NCBI GenBank assembly: GCA_016177805.1
Contig: JACOUN010000006.1
Location: 1 to 64,000, forward strand
Origin: Rhodocyclales bacterium
GTDB taxonomy: Bacteria > Pseudomonadota > Gammaproteobacteria > Burkholderiales > Rhodocyclaceae
DNA: 64,000 bases
Direction: 5' to 3'
Each line of letters begins with the position of its first letter. The first letter of the stretch is position 1. Of the stretch, positions 38,208 to 47,233 are shown one piece after another. The notes under the pieces were generated by a model. It was not told the DNA's origin. It was given only the letters and a program-made list of their open reading frames with translations, and made no database searches. Position numbers and translations under genes: made by a program.

Positions 38208-39283
38208 TGAACACACATATGCGACTGAATTCCCGCGCACGCATGTGCGGCATTACCTTGATCGAATTGATGGTGTCGATGGTCATCGGCCTGTTCATGA
38301 TGGGAGCGGTGCTGTACGTGGTTGAAGAGTCACGGGTTACCTACAGACACAACGACAATTTTGGTCGCATCCAGGAGGCAGGCCGGATCGGCATAGAGCT
38401 GATGGCGCACGATGCGCGCATGGCGGGGTATTTCGGATGTTTGCCGCCCAGGAACCAGGTTGTGGTCAAGGCTGTTCCGCCTCCGGCATCAGGTGTTGAT
38501 TTTCGCAAAGTTGCCGCGATTCAGGGTGATGTCTACCCTGGATCAAGCGCTGGGCTAGTCGATTACGGTGCCTTGCTCGGTGTTCCCGGTTCAGATGTCG
38601 TGACCTTGCGCAAGGCGAGCAACAACCCGATCAACCTGACTGGCAATCTCGCCACCAATAATGCCAACATACAGGTGAGCAGCAATCCGGACAATTTTCA
38701 GGCTGGCGATCTTTTGCTGATTACCGATTGTTCGGCGGGGGATCTGTTCAGGGCTACCACTGTCTCCAAGGGTGCGGGGCCGATTATCACGATTGCTCAC
38801 GCTGCGGCCACGAATACAACACCCCAGCTTTCCAAGGTATATGGTCCTGACGCGACCATCATGCGTTTTGCCCAAGAGATGTATTACCTGCGTGACTCGG
38901 GGCGCACTGCCGCAGACGGTTCTCCGATCATCTCGCTGTTCCGCCGCAATGTGGCCAACCTGGCGGAGGCGCCGGTAGAACTGGTTGAAGGTGTGACAAA
39001 CATGCGTGCCATCTATGGGCTGGATGTGGACAATGATGCGGCAAGAACCATTGATACCTACGTTTTGGCGGCAGCGGTTACTAGTGCCCAATGGGCACAG
39101 ATTAGATCGGTGCGGCTCGAAGTGCTGGTGGCAGGGGAAGACAACGTTGCACGTGATGCCCAACCATACTACTTCAATGGTGTGGTTAACACCCCTCCCA
39201 TCAATGGGGGTACCGGATTGCCGGACCGGAGACTGCGTCAGTCGTTCAATGTTACTGCGGCGTTCCGCAATTTATTGAATTGA
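38204..39283 (+). CDS. pilW: Type IV pilus minor pilin PilW
   Basis: 359-residue large minor pilin: Cys-Gly-Ile-Thr-Leu-Ile-Glu-Leu-Met-Val-Ser-Met start and PilW domain (Gly-Arg-Ile-Gly-Ile-Glu-Leu-Met-Ala-His-Asp-Ala-Arg-Met-Ala-Gly-Tyr). Part of the tip/priming complex with PilV, PilX and PilY1. Confidence 0.92.
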   Translation: MMNTHMRLNSRARMCGITLIELMVSMVIGLFMMGAVLYVVEESRVTYRHNDNFGRIQEAGRIGIELMAHDARMAGYFGCLPPRNQVVVKAVPPPASGVDFRKVAAIQGDVYPGSSAGLVDYGALLGVPGSDVVTLRKASNNPINLTGNLATNNANIQVSSNPDNFQAGDLLLITDCSAGDLFRATTVSKGAGPIITIAHAAATNTTPQLSKVYGPDATIMRFAQEMYYLRDSGRTAADGSPIISLFRRNVANLAEAPVELVEGVTNMRAIYGLDVDNDAARTIDTYVLAAAVTSAQWAQIRSVRLEVLVAGEDNVARDAQPYYFNGVVNTPPINGGTGLPDRRLRQSFNVTAAFRNLLN

Positions 39284-39303
39284 CGGCTCGGAGGAAACCG
39301 ATC

Positions 39304-39858
39304 ATGGAGAGAGTGATGCGTTTTATGTTTATGCAGAGCCAAACGGTTCCGACCCGACGAGCAATGGGGCGAGTCAGATGTCGGCAGAGTGGTGCGGTAT
39401 TGATCATTGGACTGATACTGCTGGTGATCATGGCGATGATAGGCATGACCGGCATGCAGACCACGACCCAACAGGAACGTATGGCAGGCAACCTGCGCGA
39501 CCGCAATGCCGGATTCCAGTCGGCCGAAACGGCTCTTAGGGCTGGCGAGAACGAGGTCAGGACAGGCATCGTAACCGGACTCGGGAACGGCTATTACGAC
39601 TCTTCTGAAGGTGTACCGCCACCGACAGATGGTGAGCTGGCCGATGACAGTTACTGGACGGCGGGTAACAGCAAGGTTGTCGCAGCGGTTCATGGTACTG
39701 CGGCGCCTCCTTCCTACAAGATCGAGAAGCGTCCTCCCGTGCGCGAAGACATGGAGGCGGGGGCCGCCAAGACCAAGGAAATATTCAAGGTTACCGCCCG
39801 AGGTGTGGGTGCGAGTGCCAACGCCGTGGTCGTTGTGCAATCGACGTTCTCGCCATAG
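39304..39858 (+). CDS. pilX: Type IV pilus minor pilin PilX
   Basis: 184-residue PilX/PilX_N protein with Gln-Ser-Gly-Ala-Val-Leu-Ile-Ile-Gly-Leu as processing and helix region and the family block Arg-Asn-Ala-Gly-Phe-Gln-Ser-Ala-Glu-Thr-Ala-Leu. It lacks the Glu5 of other pilins, normal for PilX-type. I start at ATG 39304 after ggagga. Confidence 0.88.
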   Translation: MERVMRFMFMQSQTVPTRRAMGRVRCRQSGAVLIIGLILLVIMAMIGMTGMQTTTQQERMAGNLRDRNAGFQSAETALRAGENEVRTGIVTGLGNGYYDSSEGVPPPTDGELADDSYWTAGNSKVVAAVHGTAAPPSYKIEKRPPVREDMEAGAAKTKEIFKVTARGVGASANAVVVVQSTFSP

Positions 39859-39978
39859 GTAAGGCTGACAGATGGCGAGGGTTGGTGTCGGTGACGCCAA
39901 TTGTCCTTGACGTGCGTTGTTCGTGGTTCAGAAAAATACCGAGTGCCGCACTGTATGCGGATTGCAGGAGAGTTCATC

Positions 39979-42900
39979 ATGAGCAAGAAGCGGAATCAAC
40001 TGAACCGAAGGGCGGTCATGCGGCCCCGCATGCTGGTTATGGCTGTACTCTCGGCCATGCCGCTGTTGCATGCTACGGTGACCCAAGCAGCGCCGTTCGA
40101 CATCTCGAATGTGCCGCTCTATCTCGGTGGCACGCTGGACCCGAACCTGATGTACATCCACGATGATTCCGGATCGATGTACTGGTCCTTCTTGCCGGAT
40201 AATGCGAGTTCCAACTCCGTCCTTGCAACCAGCAGTTCCGCCAACCTGCAGTACTACAATCCCACTGCGACCTATTTGCCACCGGTTGACCACAATGGCG
40301 ACAGCTTGGGCGATGCATCGTTTACTGCGGCATGGTTTGACGGGTACGACCTTGCGTCGCGCGCATCGAATGTGGTGAATTTGTCGACATCGTTTCGCGC
40401 CACTTGGGCTTATGCGGGGTCCTGGATAGGCGGCGCCCAGCCGGCCTATTATCACCAGTATAGTCCGCCGCGCACGAACTGCACGACCGTGGCGGAAATG
40501 GTCTCCACGAACACCAACTGCTATGTGAAGGTGGTCGTGCCTACGGCACAGCAACAGAACTTTGCCAACTGGTATTCCTATTACCGTACGCGCGTGTATT
40601 CGGCCAAGGCCGGCATCAGCCGCGCCTTCGCGACGCTGGGCGAGGGTATACGTGTCGGCTATGGGCGTATTAATGACGGGACGAGCGATACCATCGACGG
40701 CAAGAGCGTGCCCGTGATACAGCGTGGCGTGCGGGCCTTCTCCGGGACATCGCGCCAGCAGTTCTTCGACTGGCTGTTCGCCGCTCCGGCATCTGGCAGT
40801 ACCCCGTTGAGAAGGTCGCTCGATGCCGCCGGCAAGTACTTCGACAACGATAATGCGGTGGGACCGTGGAGCACCACGCCCGGCGTATCTGGAGGGGAGC
40901 ATCTGTCGTGCCGCAAGAGTTTCACCATATTAATGACGGATGGCTACTGGAACGGATCTGCGTCCGGACCGGCGCTGGCCAATAACGATGGCACATCAGG
41001 CCCCAGTCATAGCGGTCCGGACGATCCATCGTACACCTACTCGGCAGTGTCGCCCTTTACCGACACCTATTCTGGCACTCTTGCCGATGTGGCCATGTAC
41101 TACTGGAAGAATGACCTGAGCAGCTTGGACAACCGGGTGAAACCCACCCCCTTGGACCCGGCCTTCTGGCAGCACATGTCAACCTACGCGATAGGTTTTG
41201 GCCTGGCCGGGGCGGTTGATCCGGACGCCGCGTTCGATGCAATCACCTCCGGCGCGACCATCACCTGGGGCAATCCGTCCGGCACGGCGAGCATACCGGC
41301 CAAAATCGATGATCTCCTGCACGCTGGGGTCAACAGCAGGGGCGGCTATTTCTCGGCCAACAACCCCACCGAGTTCTCGGACGCACTCGCCAAGACCCTT
41401 GCCGCGATCAGTGATGCGACCAGCACAGCCTCGGCTGCGGTTGCGAATTCGACGCGACTCGACGGCAACACCATGGTTTACCAGGCGAAGTTCGACAGCG
41501 GTGACTGGACCGGCGAGCTTCTTGGGTACAAGCTCGACACTACAACCGGGCTGTTGGGCACAGCCGACCCGAAAAAGGCATCTGAGGGTATCGACGCTCA
41601 TGGTGCGCGTAAGCTCTTCACGTGGCGTACAGATGCCGGCAAGGGCATTGTTTTTGATTGGGATGAGTTGTCCGGAGCACAACAGGCAGACTTAGGAAGC
41701 AAGGCAATGGTCAATTATCTCCGTGGAGACAAGAGTAACGAAGGTACCGGGGCGACCAAGTTCAGGATTCGCAACAGCGCTCTGGGCGACATCGTGAATT
41801 CCACAGCGACCTTCGTGGGGACTCAGGATTTCGGTTATGGCACTGCGAGCGGGCTAACGGCTAGCGAGCGGGATAGCTATAAAACTCGTCGCGCGGATGG
41901 CAGCTACAAGAGTCGGACGCAGATGCTGTATTTCGGAGCCAACGACGGAATATTGCATGCTGTTCAAGCAAACGATCTAAAGGAGGTCTTCGGCTACGTA
42001 CCGAACATACTGTTCTCCGGGGGGCATCTTGCCGCGCTGGCGGACAAGGATTACACGCATCGCTACTATGTCGATGGTTCGCCCCGTGCGGCTGATGCAC
42101 GGGTGGGCGGAGCTTGGCGTACGGTGTTGGTTGGCTCGACAGGCGCTGGTGGGCGCGCATATTTTGCGATGGATGTTGAAGATGCTCCTTCATTCGACAA
42201 ATCCAAGGTGCTGTGGGAGTTTACAGAACCCGATGTGGGTTCTGCTCTTGGTCAGGCTTCCATCGTGCGCACCGAGAGCGGCAACTGGGTGGCGCTGTTC
42301 GGCAACGGCTACAATAGTGACGGTCACACCGCGCGCCTGTTTATCCTTGACTTGCAAACCGGTGCCAAACTCGCTGAACTGGATACCGAGGTGGGAACGG
42401 ACGCCAGCCCCAACGGACTCAGCACACCACTGGCGGTTGATTCGGATCTCAACGGCAATGCTGACCTGGTGTATGCCGGCGATATGTATGGCAATCTGTG
42501 GAAGTTCGATCTGAGCGGGTCCAACAGCAGTCAGTGGAAGATCGCGTACAAGAGTGGTCCGAATCCAATGCCGCTGTTCAAGGCCGAGGATAGTGGTGGC
42601 AAGGCTCAACCGATTACGGCAAAACCTCAAGCTGCTCGCTTTGCCTCACGTGGCAAGCCGGAGATCATCGTGTACTTTGGTACGGGCAAATTCTTCGAGG
42701 TCGGTGATCAAGGCGCGGTTAGTGATCCTCAGACCCTCTATGGCGTTGTGGACGAGTGCATTACCGATACCAGCGGTTCTTGTGGTACCGCAAGCGTGGC
42801 GGAGGTGAGGCGCAGCAATCTTGTTGAGCAGACGATCAACGTCGAGGCCTACAATGTTCCGTTTGGCTCGTTCACGAGTGACATCCGCTTGATTTCGGAT

Positions 42901-43338
42901 AACCCGATAACACCCAGTCATAAGGGTTTCTTCATTGACCTGATTTCGCCGGTCAAGGGACTGCAAGGCGAGCGTATTGTGGTTGAGCCGGTGGTTTCGG
43001 AGGACCGAGTGGAGTTCATTTCCATGATTCCCAATCCTGATCCATGTGGTGAGGGTGGCGAAAGCTGGTTCTTTGCACTGAACCCGACCACAGGCGGCCA
43101 GACCAAGTTCAGCCCGTTTGATTTGAACAAGGATGGGGATTTCTCTGACAAGGAGTTCTATAACGATGGGAGCAAGGATGTTCCGGTGAACGGTCGGCGC
43201 CATCCGGGCGGAATTGTCAATGGACCACCTGCTGGACCCAAGGATTGCGAGTTCGTGACTGATAGTGGCGGCAATCTCTCATGCGAGAAAAAGGAAACTG
43301 CCGCGAGCGGGCGTCGCTCATGGCGGCAGATTAGATGA
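39979..43338 (+). CDS. pilY1: PilY1 type IV pilus tip adhesin / assembly protein
   Basis: 1119-residue exported protein. A signal peptide ends Thr-Gln-Ala-Ala. A von Willebrand A-like region starts with the metal motif Asp-Asp-Ser-Gly-Ser-Met (about residue 60). The C-terminal half is the PilY1 beta-propeller with the calcium loop Asp-Ser-Asp-Leu-Asn-Gly-Asn-Ala-Asp and Met-Tyr-Gly-Asn-Leu-Trp-Lys-Phe-Asp-Leu. It supports pilus extension, surface sensing and adhesion. Start at the ATG after aggag (39966-39970). Confidence 0.93.
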   Translation: MSKKRNQLNRRAVMRPRMLVMAVLSAMPLLHATVTQAAPFDISNVPLYLGGTLDPNLMYIHDDSGSMYWSFLPDNASSNSVLATSSSANLQYYNPTATYLPPVDHNGDSLGDASFTAAWFDGYDLASRASNVVNLSTSFRATWAYAGSWIGGAQPAYYHQYSPPRTNCTTVAEMVSTNTNCYVKVVVPTAQQQNFANWYSYYRTRVYSAKAGISRAFATLGEGIRVGYGRINDGTSDTIDGKSVPVIQRGVRAFSGTSRQQFFDWLFAAPASGSTPLRRSLDAAGKYFDNDNAVGPWSTTPGVSGGEHLSCRKSFTILMTDGYWNGSASGPALANNDGTSGPSHSGPDDPSYTYSAVSPFTDTYSGTLADVAMYYWKNDLSSLDNRVKPTPLDPAFWQHMSTYAIGFGLAGAVDPDAAFDAITSGATITWGNPSGTASIPAKIDDLLHAGVNSRGGYFSANNPTEFSDALAKTLAAISDATSTASAAVANSTRLDGNTMVYQAKFDSGDWTGELLGYKLDTTTGLLGTADPKKASEGIDAHGARKLFTWRTDAGKGIVFDWDELSGAQQADLGSKAMVNYLRGDKSNEGTGATKFRIRNSALGDIVNSTATFVGTQDFGYGTASGLTASERDSYKTRRADGSYKSRTQMLYFGANDGILHAVQANDLKEVFGYVPNILFSGGHLAALADKDYTHRYYVDGSPRAADARVGGAWRTVLVGSTGAGGRAYFAMDVEDAPSFDKSKVLWEFTEPDVGSALGQASIVRTESGNWVALFGNGYNSDGHTARLFILDLQTGAKLAELDTEVGTDASPNGLSTPLAVDSDLNGNADLVYAGDMYGNLWKFDLSGSNSSQWKIAYKSGPNPMPLFKAEDSGGKAQPITAKPQAARFASRGKPEIIVYFGTGKFFEVGDQGAVSDPQTLYGVVDECITDTSGSCGTASVAEVRRSNLVEQTINVEAYNVPFGSFTSDIRLISDNPITPSHKGFFIDLISPVKGLQGERIVVEPVVSEDRVEFISMIPNPDPCGEGGESWFFALNPTTGGQTKFSPFDLNKDGDFSDKEFYNDGSKDVPVNGRRHPGGIVNGPPAGPKDCEFVTDSGGNLSCEKKETAASGRRSWRQIR

Positions 43339-43383
43339 GGTACGCCTGCGGCAGTGCAACTGAACTATCTTGGGAAGATAATC

Positions 43384-43770
43384 ATGAAACTGATGAGAAC
43401 TAGTGTTGACAGCCGTTTGCGTCGGAGTGCAGGAGCCTTGCTTTGGGCGACGCTGCTGGTATCGACGATGGCGACTGCGCAGCAGCAGAGCGACGCACCC
43501 ACCGTCGTGGAGCGCGACATTCACACTGTCGAGATTGGGCGCGTGAATGGAGTCAACGGCGCGCCGGTGTCGATTACCATCGACAATCGCGCCTACGCGG
43601 TGACCGAGGAGATCTACGTGGATGGGAGCCCTTTGAAGGGTGACAACAACGCGATGGCTAAGACGCTGCGCAGGCTGGTTGGGCGCGACGTGGGGTATGG
43701 CTGGTACCAGACGCCGGGGCATCAGCCGGTGGTCGTCAATATCATGCCCTTCAAGGCCGAAAAACAGTGA
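43384..43770 (+). CDS. Small exported protein, PilY2-like by position
   Basis: 128-residue protein with a signal peptide (ends Thr-Ala-Gln-Gln region) and a short beta-rich domain (Val-Glu-Ile-Gly-Arg-Val-Asn-Gly ... Asp-Asn-Arg-Ala-Tyr-Ala-Val). It sits between pilY1 and pilE, the place of pilY2 in Pseudomonas. Sequence resemblance is only general, so PilY2 is an inference. Confidence 0.65.
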   Translation: MKLMRTSVDSRLRRSAGALLWATLLVSTMATAQQQSDAPTVVERDIHTVEIGRVNGVNGAPVSITIDNRAYAVTEEIYVDGSPLKGDNNAMAKTLRRLVGRDVGYGWYQTPGHQPVVVNIMPFKAEKQ

Positions 43771-43781
43771 CGAGGTGTCGC

Positions 43782-44213
43782 ATGCTCAAGCGCAACAAGC
43801 GCGGCTTCACGCTGATCGAAGTGATGATCGTGGTGGCGATAGTTTCGATACTGGTTGGTATTGCTTATCCGTCGTATGTGGAACATATACAGAGGTCGCG
43901 TCGATCAGAGTGCACGACAGTCATGGTGAGCGTTGCCAACATGTTGGAGAGGCGTTATTCGACTACCGCTCCGGCGACATACGTTGCTGCTCCCCCGATT
44001 CCGGCGGCTTTGACCGCATGTCCGTCGCAAGGTGGAGGTGGAGTCTACTACAACATTGCACCCACTGTTCTTACTGCAACGACCTTTACTATACAAGCGA
44101 CGCCAACTATCTCGCAGGCCGGCGATAAATGTGGATCTTTAACGCTTACGCATGCGGGAGTCAAGGGTGTGATTGGCGCAAAACCGGGAGTCACGGCGGA
44201 GCAGTGCTGGTAG
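43782..44213 (+). CDS. pilE: Type IV pilin PilE (minor pilin)
   Basis: 143-residue type IVa pilin: leader Met-Leu-Lys-Arg-Asn-Lys-Arg-Gly, then Phe-Thr-Leu-Ile-Glu-Val-Met-Ile-Val-Val. The C-terminal domain has two cysteine pairs (Cys-Gly ... Glu-Gln-Cys-Trp end). Last gene of the operon; its place after pilY1 fits the PilE minor pilin rather than the major subunit. Confidence 0.88.
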   Translation: MLKRNKRGFTLIEVMIVVAIVSILVGIAYPSYVEHIQRSRRSECTTVMVSVANMLERRYSTTAPATYVAAPPIPAALTACPSQGGGGVYYNIAPTVLTATTFTIQATPTISQAGDKCGSLTLTHAGVKGVIGAKPGVTAEQCW

Positions 44214-44246
44214 GGCTGGCAGGCGCCGGGTTGGTTTTGTGTGTTA

Positions 44247-45176
44247 CTACCACCCGCGCGCCTGCTTCTTCGCCTGTGTGATTTCCGCCCGGACCAGCCG
44301 GTAGTGTTCCATACGCCGCTGGTTGATCGCGCCTGCTTCGATGGCGGCTGATAGGGCGCAGCCGGGTTCGGCGTTGTGCTGGCAGTCGCGGAATCGGCAT
44401 TTTCCGAGGTGTGGCCGGAGTTCGGTGAAGCTTTCGGCCAGTTCGTCGGTGTCAAGGTGGGCGAGGCCGAAGGCTTGCATGCCGGGGCTGTCGATCAGCC
44501 AGCCGCCTGTTTCAAACGGGTACAGCCGCGCGAAGGTGGTGGTGTGTTTGCCGCTGTCGAGTGCTTCCGAGATTTCGCGTGTCGCGGCCTGCGCTTCCGG
44601 TATCAATGCGTTAGTCAGCGTCGATTTGCCCATGCCGGACTGGCCGACGAAGATGCTGCGTTCGCTGGCGAGATAGGGCAGCAGTGTTGCCGCGCCGTCC
44701 AGGGCGCTCAGTTCGACGACGCGATAGCCGAGCGCGGCAAAGGGTTTGAGCAGTTTGCGCGCGGCGTGCAGGCGCTCGTGCAGGTCGACCTTGTTCAGGA
44801 CGATCAGCGGTCTGATGTGTTGATGTTCGGCGGCGGCGATGCAGCGGGAGATCAGCAGGTCGGAGAAGCCCGGTTCGGTCGCGACGACGATCACGACCTG
44901 GCTGAGGTTGGAGGCGATGAGTTTCTGACGGAAGGCGTCGGAGCGCCACAGCAGGTTCTGTCGCGGTTGCAGGGCGGTGATCACCCCTTGGTCGGGGCTG
45001 GTGAGCTGGATGTCGACGTGGTCGCCGCAGGCGTAGATGCTTTTCTTGCCGCGCGGATCGCACTTGATGATCTGTTGCTGGCCTTCCGCTGGCTGGTCGA
45101 GTCTGACTTCGTAGTGACGGCCAAAGGCCGCCATGATGGTGCCGTGCTGGGGGTGGTCAGGGGAGGCTTGATTCAT
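44247..45176 (-). CDS. rsgA: Ribosome small subunit-dependent GTPase A
   Basis: 309-residue circularly permuted GTPase for late 30S maturation. An OB fold is followed by Asn-Lys-Val-Asp-Leu (G4), then Gly-Gln-Ser-Gly-Met-Gly-Lys-Ser-Thr (G1) and Asp-Ser-Pro-Gly (G3), the permuted order. The C-terminal zinc motif reads Cys-Arg-Phe-Arg-Asp-Cys-Gln-His with a later Cys. It overlaps the Ste24-type gene by four bases. Confidence 0.96.
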   Translation of the reverse strand: MNQASPDHPQHGTIMAAFGRHYEVRLDQPAEGQQQIIKCDPRGKKSIYACGDHVDIQLTSPDQGVITALQPRQNLLWRSDAFRQKLIASNLSQVVIVVATEPGFSDLLISRCIAAAEHQHIRPLIVLNKVDLHERLHAARKLLKPFAALGYRVVELSALDGAATLLPYLASERSIFVGQSGMGKSTLTNALIPEAQAATREISEALDSGKHTTTFARLYPFETGGWLIDSPGMQAFGLAHLDTDELAESFTELRPHLGKCRFRDCQHNAEPGCALSAAIEAGAINQRRMEHYRLVRAEITQAKKQARGW

Positions 45177-46423
45177 CGCGGTGTGCGTAGCTGTGCGATG
45201 CGTGCCGCTGCCGGCGGGTGTGAATCAAACACGCGAGAATACAGCGGGTCGGGGGTGAGGGTGGAGGCGTTGTCGCGGTACAGCTTGAGCAGCGCGCTGA
45301 CCAGATCTTCCGCTTGTGTGTGCTGGGCGGCGTAGCGATCGGCTTCGAATTCGTTCTTGCGCGACCAGTGGCTCATCAGCGGCCCGATCGGGAAGGCGAA
45401 CGCCGGTAGCGCGAGCGACAACAGCGCCAGCGCGGCGGCGGTGCTTTCGGTGTGCATGCCCAGACCGCTGAAAAACCACTGCTGGGTCATCAGCCACGCG
45501 AGTAGCCACAGCGTGCCCAGCGTCATCGCCGACGTGACGGCAATACGCTTCCAGATGTGGCGGTGATGGAAGTGCCCGAGTTCGTGGGCCAGCACGGCTT
45601 CGATTTCCTGCGGCGCGAGCTTGTCCAGCAGGGTGTCGAAGAACACGATGCGGCGCGATGCGCCGAAGCCGGTGAAGTAGGCGTTGCCGTGCGCGGAGCG
45701 GCGCGAGCCGTCCATCACGTACAGTCCCTGGGCCTGGAAGCCGCAGCGCTGCAGCAGTTTCTCCACGCGGGCCTTGAGATCCTGGTCGGCGAGCGGGGTG
45801 AATTTGTTGAACAAAGGGGCGATCCAGGTCGGCCAGATCAGCAGCCCGAGCAGGTTGAAGGCGAGCCAGAACAGCCATACCCACAGCCACCAGCGCTCGC
45901 CCATCGCCTCCATCAGCCACAGCACCGCGAACAACAGCGGCAGGCCGATCGCCGTGGTGATCGCGGCGCTGCGCAGCAGGTCGGCGATGAACAGCGCCGG
46001 GGTCATGCGGTTGAAGCCGAAGCGCTTTTCTACCGCGAAGATGCGTAGCAGCGTGATCGGCATTTCGATCAGCCAGCCGGCGATGCCCAGCGCGGCGAGC
46101 AGCGCGACGCCGTGGGTGAGTCCGTCGGTGGGTAGCCAGTGTGCCAGCATGTCATGGAGTGCGGCGAGCCCGCCGCCCAGGGTCATCAGCAGGACGAAGG
46201 TGGCGTTCAGCAGGACGTCCACGATCCCGAGTTGCATGCGCGCCCGCGTGTACTCGGCCGCCTTGCGGTGCGCCTCGATGCTGATCGATGCGGCGAACGG
46301 CGCCGGGACCTGGTCGCCATGGAGGCGCACATGGCGCATCTGGCGCAACATCAGCGCGACCTTGGTCATTGCCGAGAGGAACACGGCAGCGAGAAAGATA
46401 CTGGCCAGGATTTGAGGGGTCAT
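45173..46423 (-). CDS. M48 family membrane metalloprotease (Ste24/CAAX prenyl protease 1 type)
   Basis: 416-residue integral-membrane zinc protease. His-Glu-Leu-Gly-His is at about residue 276, with a third ligand Glu in Glu-Phe-Glu-Ala-Asp. Several membrane helices precede it, and an N-terminal peptidase_M48_N domain makes it Ste24-like rather than HtpX. In bacteria it is presumed to degrade or process membrane proteins; no prenylation is implied. Paired with rsgA, as in other betaproteobacteria. Confidence 0.9.
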   Translation of the reverse strand: MTPQILASIFLAAVFLSAMTKVALMLRQMRHVRLHGDQVPAPFAASISIEAHRKAAEYTRARMQLGIVDVLLNATFVLLMTLGGGLAALHDMLAHWLPTDGLTHGVALLAALGIAGWLIEMPITLLRIFAVEKRFGFNRMTPALFIADLLRSAAITTAIGLPLLFAVLWLMEAMGERWWLWVWLFWLAFNLLGLLIWPTWIAPLFNKFTPLADQDLKARVEKLLQRCGFQAQGLYVMDGSRRSAHGNAYFTGFGASRRIVFFDTLLDKLAPQEIEAVLAHELGHFHHRHIWKRIAVTSAMTLGTLWLLAWLMTQQWFFSGLGMHTESTAAALALLSLALPAFAFPIGPLMSHWSRKNEFEADRYAAQHTQAEDLVSALLKLYRDNASTLTPDPLYSRVFDSHPPAAARIAQLRTPR

Positions 46424-46516
46424 GCGCGGAAGGGGGAGGTGTCAGGTTGTGTCTGTGGGCGGCGCATGAACTGTGACACAATTCGCGTCTGTACGGTTTC
46501 TTATGGCGCGGCGATT

Positions 46517-47065
46517 ATGGCACAGGATCAGAACCACCTCATCTGGCTGGACATGGAGATGACCGGCCTTGAGCCGGATACCGACCGGATCATCGAGGTC
46601 GCGATCGTGATTACGGATGGTCAGCTCAACCCCGTCGCGGAGGCGCCGGTGCTTGCGGTGCACCAACCGGATGCGGTGCTCGACGCGATGGATGAGTGGA
46701 ACCGCAATACACATGGCAAGTCGGGGTTGACCGGGCGGGTGCGTGCTTCGACATTGTCCGAGGCTGACGTTGCCGCGCAGATGCTCGAATTTCTGCAGCA
46801 GTACGTACCTGCGCGCACCTCCCCCATGTGCGGCAACTCGGTGTGCCAGGACCGGCGCTTCATGGCGCGCTACATGCCGACGCTGGAGGCCTGGTTCCAC
46901 TACCGCAACCTGGATGTATCGACGCTGAAGGAACTGGCGCGGCGCTGGCGCCCCGAGGTGTACAAGGGGGTGCAGAAGAAGGGCAAGCACGAGGCGCTCG
47001 CCGATATCTACGAGTCGATAGATGAGTTGCGTCACTACCGGGATCACTTCCTGCGCCTCGATTGA
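46517..47065 (+). CDS. orn: Oligoribonuclease
   Basis: 182-residue DEDDh exonuclease that finishes RNA turnover by cleaving 2-5 nt RNAs, including pGpG from cyclic di-GMP. The Exo I motif is Trp-Leu-Asp-Met-Glu-Met-Thr-Gly-Leu, followed by Cys-Gln-Asp-Arg-Arg-Phe and Tyr-Arg-Asp-His-Phe. Start at ATG 46517. Upstream, ttgtgtc and gacacaa (46447-46481) form a spaced inverted repeat in the divergent region. Confidence 0.96.
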   Translation: MAQDQNHLIWLDMEMTGLEPDTDRIIEVAIVITDGQLNPVAEAPVLAVHQPDAVLDAMDEWNRNTHGKSGLTGRVRASTLSEADVAAQMLEFLQQYVPARTSPMCGNSVCQDRRFMARYMPTLEAWFHYRNLDVSTLKELARRWRPEVYKGVQKKGKHEALADIYESIDELRHYRDHFLRLD

Positions 47066-47097
47066 GAGGCTGTCTAAGTTGCCGCGCCTCGCCTCCC

Positions 47098-47153
47098 GTA
47101 GGAGCGGCTTCAGCCGCGACCACCGGAGCATTCGGGGCTGAAGCCCCTCCTAC
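47098..47153. repeat. REP-type palindromic pair, unit 1
   Basis: gtaggagcggcttcagccgc at the left and ggggctgaagcccctcctac at the right: two inverted small hairpins, as in bacterial REP/BIME elements. It lies between convergent orn and pgi. Confidence 0.85.
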
Positions 47154-47175
47154 GAAGCAACCGAGCCATGCCCCC

Positions 47176-47233
47176 GCAGGAGCGGCTTTTGCCGCGATCG
47201 CCACGTCATTCGGGGGTGAAAGCCCGTCCTATG
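47176..47233. repeat. REP-type palindromic pair, unit 2
   Basis: A diverged second copy (caggagcggcttttgccgcg ... gggtgaaagcccgtcctat) beginning 78 bases after the first. It supplies the pgi stop codon (TAG, minus strand, 47229-47231). Confidence 0.8.

Noticed and set aside
47066-47090. Possible fragment of the 162-base repeat (gaggctgtc...)
   Set aside because: Only about 9 bases agree with the end of the family and there is no matching partner end.
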